Source: an uncultured Lachnospiraceae bacterium (GTDB taxonomy: Bacteria > Bacillota > Clostridia > Lachnospirales > Lachnospiraceae). Taken from it: DNA of 55,653 bases. The position numbers were made by a program, and so were the translations under genes. Below, one piece after another: positions 16,287-24,312 of the stretch. The stretch lies in the NCBI GenBank assembly GCA_910577105.1, contig CAJTMB010000021.1:1-55653 (forward strand). Direction: 5' to 3'. The notes beneath the pieces are model-generated. The model was not told the origin of the DNA, ran no database searches, and was given only the letters and a program-made list of their open reading frames with translations. Position 1 is the first letter of the stretch; the number at the start of each line of letters is the position of its first letter.

Positions 16287-16658
16287 ATGTGTAGTTGGAT
16301 TATTTTTTTCTTATTGTTCTGTAATTGCGGCATGTGCGGCGGCAATAGCTGTGGCTGTGACCGTGGCTGTGGCTGCGAAAAAGACCGCGACCGTGGCTGT
16401 GGTTGCGACAGAGACCGTGACCGTGACAGGGATTGCGGCTGTGACAGAGACCGCGACCGCGACAGGGATTGCGGCTGTGACAGAGACCGCGACCGCGACA
16501 GGGATTGTGGCTGTGGCAGAGACAGAGACCGTGACCGCGACAGGGATTGCGGCTGTGACAGAGACAGAGACCGTGACAGGGATTGCGGAATTATGCCTCC
16601 CCCTTGGACCAGAAGCAATTATTCCAATGGTGATACCTGCGGATGTGAAGAAAAGTAA
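16287..16658 (+). CDS. Cys-rich miniprotein with CGCDRDRDRDRD tandem repeats
   Basis: An open frame of 123 residues. The N-terminus MCSWIIFFLLFCNCGMCGG is hydrophobic and Cys-rich, then five tandem units of the form CGCDRDRDRDRD (one is two residues longer) follow, and a short tail ending TCGCEEK. About 15 cysteines alternate with a perfectly alternating Asp-Arg polyampholyte. I do not recognise the family. It lies just before a strong terminator. The ribosome site is poor (AACGAG), and the repeat leaves the other frames and the opposite strand open too, so coding status is likely but not certain. A metal-binding or structural (coat-like) role is a guess only. Confidence 0.62.
   Translation: MCSWIIFFLLFCNCGMCGGNSCGCDRGCGCEKDRDRGCGCDRDRDRDRDCGCDRDRDRDRDCGCDRDRDRDRDCGCGRDRDRDRDRDCGCDRDRDRDRDCGIMPPPWTRSNYSNGDTCGCEEK
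16398..16583 (+). repeat. Five tandem 36/42-base coding repeats
   Basis: Units at 16398, 16434, 16470, 16506 (42 bases) and 16548 share the pattern TGYGGYTGYGACAGAGAC followed by GACCG-type triplets and GACAGGGAT. Differences are mostly third-position changes that keep the Cys-Gly-Cys-(Asp-Arg)n reading, which supports coding in this frame. Confidence 0.85.
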
Positions 16659-16668
16659 AAAGTATCTG

Positions 16669-16705
16669 AAGGGACACTTCCTAAAGGGAGGTGTCCCTTT
16701 TAAAT
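16669..16705 (+). terminator. Strong intrinsic terminator
   Basis: A 13-bp stem AAGGGACACTTCC/GGAGGTGTCCCTT (one G-T pair) with a TAAAG loop is followed by TTTAAATTTG. It closes the transcript of the GlgX-like, DUF5662 and Cys-rich genes. Confidence 0.85.
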
Positions 16706-16818
16706 TTGTTTTAATAAAAATGCATAATATACTGGAAAAATATCTGAATATTATATATAATAAAAACAATGACGGATAGGAAAGGAAGCAGACCTGGCCG
16801 TAGAGAAAGGAGAGAGGT

Positions 16819-17706
16819 ATGGTAGAGTACATATTGGGCAACTATTTGGTTGAGACAGACAGGATGAGCCGTGAACAGTTGCAGGGTGTTATTGCAAAGC
16901 TTGATGAAGTCAGGGTAAAAATGGGCCTGCTGGCTGTTGCAGAGGGAATAATGACTGTGGAACAGGCTGAAGAGGTAAACCGCTATCAGGCTACCGTAGA
17001 TAAACGTTTTGGCGATATAGCTGTGGAGAGAGGGTATTTGTCGGAAGAGCAAATCGGCAATCTCTTAAAGAAGCAGGGCAATGCCTATCTGGCATTTGCA
17101 CAGGAACTGGTTAATCAGGAAATATTGCAGATGCAGGATTTGGAAGAGGTTATGAACGGTTTCCAGCAGAAAAACGGATTTACCAAATCTGATATGGAAG
17201 ATTTGAAGAGCGATGAACCGGAAAGGATTGTACCGTTGTTCCTGCCTCCGGAAGCCCTTTGTTTTCAGGATATCACCGGAGTGCTTGTCAGGACCCTGAT
17301 ACGCTGTGTTGACAGACATGTTTATATTGGAAAGGCTGTATTACAGGATTCTGTTTCCGTGGAAGATGCTGTTTTCCAGAAGGTTGTTGGTTTTTCACAG
17401 CCGGTGGAAGGGTTAAAGGAACTGGAAATCGGATTGGAAGATGCAGATGGCGGATTGAGTGTTATTGCATCGTCATTTTGCAGAGAAGAAAACCTGGACA
17501 AAGAAGATACGATGGATGCTGCAGGTGAATTTTTAAACTGTGTGAATGGTCTTTATGCAAGTGCGCTGAGCAGAAAGGGAATTGATTCTGAACTGCTGCC
17601 GCCGGTGATATTTACAACGGCTTCCGTAATTCAGGAGATGAAAGTGTGCAGTATTCCTGTTTTTGCAGGCGGAAAGAAAGCAGTTTTTGTAATTTGCGGA
17701 CGGTAA
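16819..17706 (+). CDS. CheX-like chemotaxis phosphatase with GspE-N-like front
   Basis: A 295-residue protein. The C-terminal part (about 145-295) resembles CheX, the phosphatase that dephosphorylates CheY-P; the helix GEFLNCVNGLYASAL carries the E-x-x-N motif used for catalysis. The N-terminal 120 residues look like two repeats of the GspE-N/MshEN-like helical fold (LVETDRMSREQLQ and RFGDIAVERGYLSEEQIGNL), an unusual combination. A CheY-type receiver gene starts 15 bases downstream, which strongly supports a chemotaxis or motility role. AAAGGAGAGAGG precedes the ATG. I infer phosphatase function; it has not been shown for this fused type. Confidence 0.75.
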   Translation: MVEYILGNYLVETDRMSREQLQGVIAKLDEVRVKMGLLAVAEGIMTVEQAEEVNRYQATVDKRFGDIAVERGYLSEEQIGNLLKKQGNAYLAFAQELVNQEILQMQDLEEVMNGFQQKNGFTKSDMEDLKSDEPERIVPLFLPPEALCFQDITGVLVRTLIRCVDRHVYIGKAVLQDSVSVEDAVFQKVVGFSQPVEGLKELEIGLEDADGGLSVIASSFCREENLDKEDTMDAAGEFLNCVNGLYASALSRKGIDSELLPPVIFTTASVIQEMKVCSIPVFAGGKKAVFVICGR

Positions 17707-17721
17707 TAGGAGGAAAAAGGA

Positions 17722-18084
17722 ATGGCAAAAATATTAATTGTAGATGATTCAAAGATGTCCAGAAGGATGCTGAAAACGATTATTGAGGGCTTGGGTCATG
17801 AAGTGGCAGGAGAAGCTTCCAATGGGGGAGAAGGCGTTGAATTATATAAACAATTGAAACCGGATGCGGTAACCATGGACATTACCATGCCTGAAATGGA
17901 TGGAATCAGCTGTTTGAAGGAAATCAAGGAATTTGATGCCCAGGCAAAGGTTATTATGGTGACAGCGGCAGGCCAGTCTTCCAAATTAATGGAAGCCTTG
18001 AAACATGGGGCAAAGGAATTTATTTGTAAGCCTTATGAGCCGGAGCAGGTAATCAATGCATTAAAAGAAGTATTGAATAAGTAG
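17722..18084 (+). CDS. cheY: CheY-type response regulator
   Basis: A 120-residue stand-alone receiver domain. The acidic pair DD is at residues 8-9, the phospho-acceptor Asp is at 53 (VTMDITMPEMDG), the Thr at about 81 (VTAAG) and the Lys at about 103 (CKPYEP). It has no output domain, as in CheY. The coupling with a CheX-like phosphatase immediately upstream and a hairpin terminator immediately downstream marks a two-gene chemotaxis operon. Whether it targets the flagellar switch or another partner is not shown. Confidence 0.92.
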   Translation: MAKILIVDDSKMSRRMLKTIIEGLGHEVAGEASNGGEGVELYKQLKPDAVTMDITMPEMDGISCLKEIKEFDAQAKVIMVTAAGQSSKLMEALKHGAKEFICKPYEPEQVINALKEVLNK

Positions 18085-18090
18085 TATGAT

Positions 18091-18121
18091 AACCCGCCGG
18101 CTTTTATCTGCCGGCGGGTTT
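18091..18121 (+). terminator. Hairpin terminator after cheY
   Basis: An 11-bp GC-rich stem AACCCGCCGGC/GCCGGCGGGTT with an 8-base loop starts seven bases after the cheY stop. The T tract is short. Confidence 0.75.
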
Positions 18122-18172
18122 AAAGGATTAGGGCGTAGGAATGCCGGCAAGGACAGAAACGGAGGAAACAGC

Positions 18173-19237
18173 ATGGGCATGAACAGGGACAAGTATGTGG
18201 CGTATGTATCTACTTATACAATGGGAGATAAGCATGGTATTAAGATTTACGATGTGGATATGCAGAGCGGCAGGTTTATGGAAAAGGACCAGGTCGAGAT
18301 AACCAATTCATCCTATGTTACTATTTCAAAAAGCAAGAAATACCTGTATTCCATTACGGATTTCGGGGTAGAGGCATATACCATATTAAAAGACGGCGGG
18401 CTTGCACTCATTAATTATGCCCCCATCAATGGCATGAGGGGGTGTTATCTTTCAACGGATTATGAGGACAAGTATCTTTTCGTGGCAGGTTATCATGACG
18501 GCAAACTGACCGTGCTCAGACTGGAGGAAAACGGCGCCATTGGCAGTATTACCGACGAAATCTATCTGAGAGGGCTGGGCAGTGCGGGAGAGCGGAATTT
18601 CAGGCCGCATGTAAATTGTGCCAGAATGACACATGATAATAAGTATCTGCTGGTAGTAGACCAGGGGATGGACCATGTCAATGTCTATCGGCTGGATTCC
18701 TTTACAGGCACTTTGAAGATAGCTGATGTGGTGCGGGGGGATATTGAGTCTTCCCCCAGACATATTAAAATATCCAAAAACGGCAGATTTATTTATATTG
18801 TAAATGAGATTGCATGTAATGTCACGGTATATACTTATGAGGAAAGAGACGGCAATCCGTATTTTGAACGGATTCAGACAATTGCAACAGCGGAAACCAG
18901 CAAAAAAGACTATGGTTCTTCTGCCAGTGCGCTTACCATATCTGATGATTATGAATATCTTTTGTCTTCCACGGCAGGAGAGAACACAGTGATTGTCTAT
19001 AAGGTAAATCAGGAGAGTGGTCTTTTGGAAAAAGAATTTTGCCTGCCAATCAGCGGAGAATACCCGAAAGATGCGGCGCTGTTCCCGGATAACAGACATC
19101 TTGTTTCCCTGAATCACAGTTCCAATACCATGACATTTTTTAAAGTAGACATGGAAAAAAAGGTTATGATGATGTCTGCGCCGGAAATTCATGTTACCAG
19201 ACCAAACTGTATTACTTTTTATAAAGTTGAGGGTTAA
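18173..19237 (+). CDS. Lactonase family beta-propeller protein
   Basis: A 354-residue seven-bladed beta-propeller of the COG2706 family, which includes 6-phosphogluconolactonase (Pgl) of the pentose phosphate pathway. Characteristic blades: YVSTYTMGDKHGIKIYDVD at the start, GSAGERNFRPHVNCARMTHD near the middle with HxN, VVDQGMDHVNVYR, and SPRHIKISKNGRFIYIVNE. The ATG at 18173 was taken because GGAGG is seven bases before it; an upstream extension in frame would run through the cheY terminator. No other pentose phosphate gene is nearby, so the substrate is uncertain. The sigma-28 promoter for the next gene begins inside its stop codon. Confidence 0.82.
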   Translation: MGMNRDKYVAYVSTYTMGDKHGIKIYDVDMQSGRFMEKDQVEITNSSYVTISKSKKYLYSITDFGVEAYTILKDGGLALINYAPINGMRGCYLSTDYEDKYLFVAGYHDGKLTVLRLEENGAIGSITDEIYLRGLGSAGERNFRPHVNCARMTHDNKYLLVVDQGMDHVNVYRLDSFTGTLKIADVVRGDIESSPRHIKISKNGRFIYIVNEIACNVTVYTYEERDGNPYFERIQTIATAETSKKDYGSSASALTISDDYEYLLSSTAGENTVIVYKVNQESGLLEKEFCLPISGEYPKDAALFPDNRHLVSLNHSSNTMTFFKVDMEKKVMMMSAPEIHVTRPNCITFYKVEG

Positions 19238-19261
19238 CTATTTTTCACAGGATGCCGATAT
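19235..19261 (+). promoter_or_regulatory. Sigma-28 (FliA/SigD) flagellar-class promoter
   Basis: TAAC at 19235-19238, a 15-base spacer and GCCGATAT at 19254-19261 match the sigma-28 consensus TAAA-N15-GCCGATAA at 10 of 12 positions with the exact spacing. It lies about 63 bases upstream of the next ATG, giving a leader of roughly 57 bases. Confidence 0.8.
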
Positions 19262-19324
19262 AACAAGTGAAATTATATACATGCAAATGGATTTGCAACA
19301 AAATTTGTCAAGGAGGAAAAAGAG

Positions 19325-19939
19325 ATGGGTGTAAACGGAGTAAATTCCAATACCGCAGCGCAGACATATACAAGCGATTATGCGGCAAAAACAAGTGCTA
19401 CAGAAAAACCGGAAACTTCTGCAAGTGCAAATGGTTCAGGTGTAGTCTATGAAGAGTCTAAAGGCTCAGACAAGAAAGCTACTTATTCTATCAATAAGAT
19501 GAGCGCTTCTCAGAGGGCATCCCTGGTATCCAAGATGCAGGCAGACGCAGAGGCAAGACAGAGCCAGCTGGTTTCCATGGTGCACAAGATGATGTCACAG
19601 CAGACCAATGCTTACGGACAGGCTAATGACATCTGGAAATTTTTAGCAAGCGGTAAGGCTAAAGTTGACCCTGCAACAAGAGCGCAGGCACAGGCAGACA
19701 TAGCAGAGGATGGCTATTATGGTGTGAACCAGACTGCATCCCGTATTTTTGATTTTGCAAGCGCTTTGGCTGGGGATGATGTAGAGAAAATGAAAGAAAT
19801 GCAGAAAGCATTTGAAAAAGGTTTTGCAAAAGCAGAAAAAACCTGGGGAGGAAAACTGCCGGGCATCTCTTATGATACCAAGGAAGCTGTTTCCCAGAAA
19901 TTTAACGAATACTACAAATCAAAAGGTGTAGAAGAATAA
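19325..19939 (+). CDS. Unknown protein of the sigma-28 (motility) regulon
   Basis: A 204-residue hydrophilic helical protein without signal peptide. The first 55 residues are Ser/Thr/Ala-rich and look disordered. The remainder has SASQRASLVSKMQADAEAR and a conserved-looking C-terminal block: GVNQTASRIFDFASALAGDD, then KAFEKGFAKAEKTWGG and YDTKEAVSQKFNEYY. This block resembles domains of unknown function found beside clostridial flagellar genes (I recall DUF5610-like proteins, not certain). An AGGAGG site precedes the ATG. The sigma-28 promoter upstream and strong terminator downstream make it a single-gene unit expressed with late flagellar genes. No molecular function can be assigned. Confidence 0.8.
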   Translation: MGVNGVNSNTAAQTYTSDYAAKTSATEKPETSASANGSGVVYEESKGSDKKATYSINKMSASQRASLVSKMQADAEARQSQLVSMVHKMMSQQTNAYGQANDIWKFLASGKAKVDPATRAQAQADIAEDGYYGVNQTASRIFDFASALAGDDVEKMKEMQKAFEKGFAKAEKTWGGKLPGISYDTKEAVSQKFNEYYKSKGVEE

Positions 19940-19952
19940 GCGAACAGCGCAT

Positions 19953-19986
19953 AAAACCCTTCAGGCAAATGCCTGAAGGGTTTTTT
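19953..19986 (+). terminator. Strong intrinsic terminator
   Basis: A perfect 15-bp stem, AAAACCCTTCAGGCA paired with TGCCTGAAGGGTTTT, with a 2-base gap and ending in a run of T, lies 14 bases after the stop codon. Confidence 0.9.
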
Positions 19987-20089
19987 ATACATATGCATAT
20001 TATAAGGAATAACGTGCAGCATTTCATACTATTATTTTTGTATAGTTAAAATTATAATGAATGTAAAATAAATGTCAGGAGGATAAGAC

Positions 20090-20449
20090 ATGGGGTGTTT
20101 GGGAAATTTACTTTGGTTTATATTCGGAGGATGCATCAGCGGATTAAGCTGGCTGGTAGCCGGATGTCTCTGGTGCATTACCGTAGTAGGCATACCGATT
20201 GGTTTGCAGTGTTTTAAATTTGCCGGGTTGTCCTTTTTTCCTTTTGGAAAAGAAATCGAATACGGCGGTGGCGCAATATCGCTTATTGCGAATATCATAT
20301 GGCTTTTGATATCCGGCATTCCATTGGCGCTGGAACATCTGGCAATCGGTCTGGTGTTGTGTGTCACCATTATCGGTATACCTTTTGGATTGCAGCAGTT
20401 TAAGCTTGCAAAACTGGCGCTGATGCCGTTTGGGGCAACGGTTCATTAA
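20090..20449 (+). CDS. YccF domain membrane protein
   Basis: A 119-residue membrane protein with two copies of the YccF motif: TVVGIPIGLQCFKFAGLSFFPFG and TIIGIPFGLQQFKLAKLALMPFG, each preceded by a hydrophobic helix (residues 5-35 and 62-90). The function of YccF is unknown. AGGAGG lies eight bases before the ATG. The gene ends in a 4-base overlap with the convergent DUF4190 gene. A TATAAT at 20053-20058 could be its -10 box but has no -35. Confidence 0.9.
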   Translation: MGCLGNLLWFIFGGCISGLSWLVAGCLWCITVVGIPIGLQCFKFAGLSFFPFGKEIEYGGGAISLIANIIWLLISGIPLALEHLAIGLVLCVTIIGIPFGLQQFKLAKLALMPFGATVH

Positions 20450-20760
20450 AACAAGAATCCCATTGTGCTCAGAAAAACTCCTAAAATGGAATTGCCCAGG
20501 GTAAGCGCCAGGGTGATGGAGCACATGATGATGCCTGCTGTCGCCATTCCCTTTCCGCCTTTCTTGATACCAAGTATTCCAAGGACAAGTCCTACAATGG
20601 AAACAGGATATCCGAAGATGGGAAGGCACCAGGCGAGAAAACCGCATATGCCCAGAACCATGGAGGCAATGGACATGCCTTTTTCTTCGGGCGGCGCTGC
20701 GGGAGGATAATTGTTGTTGTAGTTATTGTAATAATTATAGTTATTTAAGTTTGGGTCCAT
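20446..20760 (-). CDS. DUF4190 small membrane protein
   Basis: A 104-residue protein. An Asn/Tyr/Pro-rich cytoplasmic N-terminus (about 28 residues) leads into two membrane helices in the pattern MSIASMVLGICGFLAW and VSIVGLVLGILGIKKGGKG, then MATAGIIMCSI, which is the DUF4190 signature. Function unknown. AAAGGAG is seven bases before the ATG. Confidence 0.83.
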   Translation of the reverse strand: MDPNLNNYNYYNNYNNNYPPAAPPEEKGMSIASMVLGICGFLAWCLPIFGYPVSIVGLVLGILGIKKGGKGMATAGIIMCSITLALTLGNSILGVFLSTMGFLF

Positions 20761-20811
20761 AAGTAAACTCCTTTGCCTGTTTTGCAGTCACTTTCTTTTG
20801 CGGCCATTATA

Positions 20812-21921
20812 TCACAGTTTCCCGGGATTGTAAAATTTTGTCAGGTTTTCTGTCCGGGCGCTCATATTTACCATCAGGGCATCTAACAGAGTGATGGCTG
20901 TCATACATTCCATGACGACGACGGCCCTGGGAACAATGATGGGGTCATGCCTTCCCTTTATCCGGACGGAGATGTTTTCGCCTGCATTGTTCACCGTTTC
21001 CTGTGCCTGAAAGATGGAGGGAGTGGGTTTTACATGAGCCCGTATCAGAATGGGACTGCCATCGCTGATGCCGCCTAAAATGCCGCCGGCGTGGTTTGTT
21101 CTTTTTTCTATGGATGTGCCGTTGTTGTAAAATGCATCGTTATTCTGGCTGCCGACTGCTTTGGAAACCTGTACGCCGTCCCCGATTTCCACAGCTTTTA
21201 CGGCACCGATAGACATGATGGCTTTGCTTAAGTTGGCATCCAGTTTTTCAAACACCGGGTCTCCGATGCCGGCCGGTATTCCCTCTGCGATGCATTCCAT
21301 GACGCCGCCGGTGGAGTCCAATTTCTTTATATTTTCCTGTAAGTAAGCTTCTGCCAGTGCGGAAGCTTTTTTGTCCGGCATGGCAGTCGGGGTGGTGAAT
21401 ATGGCGTCTCTGTCAAAGACGGACAAATCCGCTTCTATAGGCCCGATGGAGCGGGTGTATGCGGTGACGGTAATGCCTATTTCTTTTAACAGCTTTGCGG
21501 CAATGGCGCCGGCAGCCACCCTGCCTATGGTTTCCCTGCCGGAGGAGCGGCCGCCGCCCCGATAGTCGCGAAAACCGTATTTTGCATCAAAGGTATAATC
21601 TGCATGGCCGGGTCTGTAGTAAGAAGCAATTTCGCTGTAATCGGCAGAGCGCTGCGAAGTGTTGCGGACAAGCAGGGAAATGGGAGTTCCGGTGGTGCGC
21701 CCTTCAAATACGCCGGAAAGAATCTCGACAAAATCCGCCTCTTTGCGGGAGGTGGTGATATTGCTCTGGCCCGGTTTTCGTCTGTCCAGATAAATCTGAA
21801 TGTCTTCTTCCGAGAGGGGAAGGTTTGCCGGACATCCATCCACGACAACGCCCAGCGCTTTTCCGTGTGATTCGCCCCATGTGGTGATTTTAAAAATAGT
21901 GCCATATGTAGAACCAGCCAT
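20812..21921 (-). CDS. aroC: Chorismate synthase
   Basis: A 369-residue enzyme that converts 5-enolpyruvylshikimate-3-phosphate to chorismate using reduced FMN, the last shikimate step before Phe, Tyr, Trp and folate. Hallmarks: GTIFKITTWGESHG at the N-terminus, RRKPGQSNITTSRKE, RPGHADYTF, and RGGGRSSGRETIGRVAAGA near residue 120-140. Length is typical. The ATG at 21921 has AGGAGG six bases before it, which rules out the longer open frame into the AT-rich upstream region. It is alone here, divergent from vanY; other aro genes are absent. Aromatic synthesis connects logically to the iorAB-paaK genes at 26-29.6 kb. Confidence 0.95.
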   Translation of the reverse strand: MAGSTYGTIFKITTWGESHGKALGVVVDGCPANLPLSEEDIQIYLDRRKPGQSNITTSRKEADFVEILSGVFEGRTTGTPISLLVRNTSQRSADYSEIASYYRPGHADYTFDAKYGFRDYRGGGRSSGRETIGRVAAGAIAAKLLKEIGITVTAYTRSIGPIEADLSVFDRDAIFTTPTAMPDKKASALAEAYLQENIKKLDSTGGVMECIAEGIPAGIGDPVFEKLDANLSKAIMSIGAVKAVEIGDGVQVSKAVGSQNNDAFYNNGTSIEKRTNHAGGILGGISDGSPILIRAHVKPTPSIFQAQETVNNAGENISVRIKGRHDPIIVPRAVVVMECMTAITLLDALMVNMSARTENLTKFYNPGKL

Positions 21922-21951
21922 AACAGCCTCCTGAAAATTCATGTTTTTTCC

Positions 21952-21980
21952 ACTATACAAAAAAATACATGCGGGTGCAA
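21952..21980 (-). promoter_or_regulatory. Candidate aroC promoter
   Basis: Read on the minus strand, TTGCAC (21975-21980) and TATAGT (21952-21957) are 17 bases apart, and the -10 lies about 30 bases from the aroC start. Confidence 0.5.
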
Positions 21981-22049
21981 TATAAAAATAAAAATATATT
22001 GGTATTTTGTAAAAAAAATAGTGCAATATGAAAAAAAGTGTGATATTAT

Positions 22050-22064
22050 AGTACATAATGTACT
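22050..22064 (+). promoter_or_regulatory. Palindrome at the vanY start region
   Basis: AGTACAT-A-ATGTACT is a perfect 7+1+7 inverted repeat directly after a TATTAT (-10-like, 22044-22049) and 26 bases before the vanY ATG. Its position fits an operator, but no regulator is identified. Confidence 0.4.
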
Positions 22065-22089
22065 GAAATATGCACGGATGGGTTTGTCT

Positions 22090-23136
22090 ATGAAAAAAAC
22101 ATTCCGAGAAATATTTATATCCCGTTGTACCGGGGTTGCAAAAAAGCACAAATGGTTAAGGGGTGCCGTACTGGTTTACATGACGGCAGTGTTATCTGTA
22201 TATCACGCAGGGGTAAAGATTACCGCTAATGGCAAACGGTATTCCTGTGCTGTTTTGTTGTTGCTTTTTTCCGTGGTGGGGAGCAGTTTTGCCTCTACGG
22301 AGAGCCTTGACAGGCAGAATGGGCCTGTATCGGTGTCTGAGGATGGAGTTGTGCTGGCCGCAGAGCAGGAAATTAACACAGAAGAAGTTGCATCCATTGA
22401 AGCAGATGAAGAAAGTCTGGAGAATTATGATGACGTAGCGCTTCTGGAAGAGGAAGAGCTGGATACCTATACGTTGGAAGAGATTCTGGAGAATAACAGC
22501 ACCTACAGGGAAATGGTGGAAAATGAAACAGAAGGTTCACAGGAAGCGGATTACAGTTCCTATGATTTTGACGAAGACGACTGGAGGCTGATTTTGATTA
22601 ACAAGCAGCATTCCATACCGGATGATTATGCTTTTCCGCTGGGAACCATCACCGGAAACATGCAGTGTGATGAAAGAATATTGGAAGATTTGCTTGCCAT
22701 GATGCAGGCAGCCAAAAATGACGGTGTGGATTTGGTTATCTGTTCTCCTTACCGGGATTATAACCGTCAGACCTATCTGTTTAACCGTAAGATAAACCGT
22801 TACATGGAGGCGGGAATGTCTTACATGGATGCTTACAAGACAGCTTCCATGACAGTGACGTCACCCAATGCCAGTGAACACAGGATTGGGCTTGCCATAG
22901 ATTTTTATAGCAGCACCTATAAAAACCTGAATGCCGGTTTTGCAGATACGGATACAGGAAAGTGGCTGGCAGAGCACAGTTACGAATACGGTTTTATCCT
23001 GCGTTATCCGGAGGGCAAAGAATACATTACCGGCATTGAATATGAGCCATGGCATTTTCGGTATGTAGGCATTGAGGCGGCTACGGTGATTACCCAGAAA
23101 GGCATTACCCTGGAAGAGTTTTGGGAGGACTTATAG
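22090..23136 (+). CDS. VanY-type D-alanyl-D-alanine carboxypeptidase (M15B)
   Basis: A 348-residue exported zinc peptidase that trims the terminal D-Ala of peptidoglycan stem peptides. After a basic N-terminus a single membrane segment lies near residues 52-65 (VLLLLFSVVGSSFA), then a 90-residue acidic linker. The M15 zinc site is complete: SEHRIGLAIDF near residue 262 (SxHxxGxAxD) and EPWHFRY near 319 (ExWHxRY), with the preceding CSPYRDYNRQ block. The ATG at 22090 is uncertain; another in-frame ATG is at 22078 and both have weak ribosome sites. tgt follows with no gap. The long charged N-terminal linker is unusual for the family. Confidence 0.88.
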   Translation: MKKTFREIFISRCTGVAKKHKWLRGAVLVYMTAVLSVYHAGVKITANGKRYSCAVLLLLFSVVGSSFASTESLDRQNGPVSVSEDGVVLAAEQEINTEEVASIEADEESLENYDDVALLEEEELDTYTLEEILENNSTYREMVENETEGSQEADYSSYDFDEDDWRLILINKQHSIPDDYAFPLGTITGNMQCDERILEDLLAMMQAAKNDGVDLVICSPYRDYNRQTYLFNRKINRYMEAGMSYMDAYKTASMTVTSPNASEHRIGLAIDFYSSTYKNLNAGFADTDTGKWLAEHSYEYGFILRYPEGKEYITGIEYEPWHFRYVGIEAATVITQKGITLEEFWEDL

Positions 23137-24267
23137 ATGTATCATTTGCTGAAACAGGAGGGAAGGGCCAAAAGGGGTGAGTTCCATACTGTACACGGAG
23201 TGATTCAGACCCCTGTTTTTATGAATGTGGGGACTGTGGCGGCCATAAAAGGAGCCGTATCCACACAGGATTTGGAAGCAATCGGCACTCAGGTGGAGTT
23301 ATCCAACACATACCACCTGCATGTACGGCCTGGAGATAAGATTATCAGACAGTTGGGAGGACTGCACAAGTTTATGTCCTGGGACAAACCAATCTTAACG
23401 GATTCGGGAGGGTTCCAGGTTTTTTCTCTGGCAGGGCTTAGGAAGATTAAAGAAGAAGGCGTATATTTCAATTCCCATATTGACGGCCGCAAGATTTTTA
23501 TGGGACCGGAAGAAAGTATGCAGATACAGTCCAATTTAGCTTCCACTATTGCCATGGCATTTGATGAATGTCCCAGTGCAAAGGCTGACAGGATATATGT
23601 GCAGGAGTCCGTTGCACGCACTACCCGCTGGCTGGCGCGCTGCAAAAAAGAGATGGAAAGATTGAATGGGCTGGAAAATACCATCAATAAAAGGCAGTTG
23701 CTTTTTGGTATCAATCAGGGTGCCGTCTATGAAGATATCCGGATAGAACATGCCAAAAGAATCGTGGATATGGATTTGGACGGTTATGCAGTCGGTGGAC
23801 TGGCGGTGGGGGAGAGTCATGAGGAAATGTACCACATTCTTGATGAGGTGGTGCCGTTTCTGCCGGCAGACAAGCCCACATATCTGATGGGCGTAGGAAC
23901 GCCGCTGAATATTTTGGAAAGCGTGGAGCGGGGCGTCGATTTTTTTGACTGCGTGTATCCCACAAGGAACGGCAGGCATGGACATCTTTACACTAATCAT
24001 GGAAAAATCAATCTATTTAATGCAAAGTACGAACTGGATGATGGACCGATTGAGGAAGGATGCGGGTGTCCTGCCTGCAAGCGGTATTCCCGGGCATATA
24101 TCAGGCATTTGCTGAAAGCAAAGGAGATGCTCGGTATGAGGCTTTGTGTGTTGCATAATCTGTATTTTTATAACACCATGATGGAGGAAATCCGAAACGC
24201 TTTGGATGCGGGAGCATTTGCGGCGTACAAAAAGAAAAAAATTGATAAACTACTTGCCCAAAGTTAA
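23137..24267 (+). CDS. tgt: Queuine tRNA-guanine transglycosylase
   Basis: A 376-residue enzyme that exchanges guanine-34 of GUN-anticodon tRNAs for the preQ1 base. The substrate site DSGGFQVFSL is near residue 88, the nucleophile region is VYPTRNGRHGH near 271, and the zinc ligands are CGCPACKRYSRAYIRH near 307-322. The ATG directly abuts the vanY stop, with GGGAGG inside the vanY end, so translation is coupled. yajC follows 45 bases on, the classic tgt-yajC pair (secDF is absent here). Confidence 0.96.
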   Translation: MYHLLKQEGRAKRGEFHTVHGVIQTPVFMNVGTVAAIKGAVSTQDLEAIGTQVELSNTYHLHVRPGDKIIRQLGGLHKFMSWDKPILTDSGGFQVFSLAGLRKIKEEGVYFNSHIDGRKIFMGPEESMQIQSNLASTIAMAFDECPSAKADRIYVQESVARTTRWLARCKKEMERLNGLENTINKRQLLFGINQGAVYEDIRIEHAKRIVDMDLDGYAVGGLAVGESHEEMYHILDEVVPFLPADKPTYLMGVGTPLNILESVERGVDFFDCVYPTRNGRHGHLYTNHGKINLFNAKYELDDGPIEEGCGCPACKRYSRAYIRHLLKAKEMLGMRLCVLHNLYFYNTMMEEIRNALDAGAFAAYKKKKIDKLLAQS

Positions 24268-24312
24268 GAAGTTGTGTATGATTAATGGATAAGGCGTACA
24301 GGAGGACAGAAT

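Noticed and set aside
16398..16583. Regular short repeats suggestive of a CRISPR array
   Set aside because: The units are contiguous multiples of six bases without unique spacers and read as Cys-Gly-Cys-(Asp-Arg)n; they are coding tandem repeats.
16311..16841. Long open frame on the minus strand opposite the Cys-rich gene (Val/Ala/Ser/Thr repeats)
   Set aside because: It is produced by the repeat periodicity, has low-complexity translation and overlaps a terminator and the start of the next gene.
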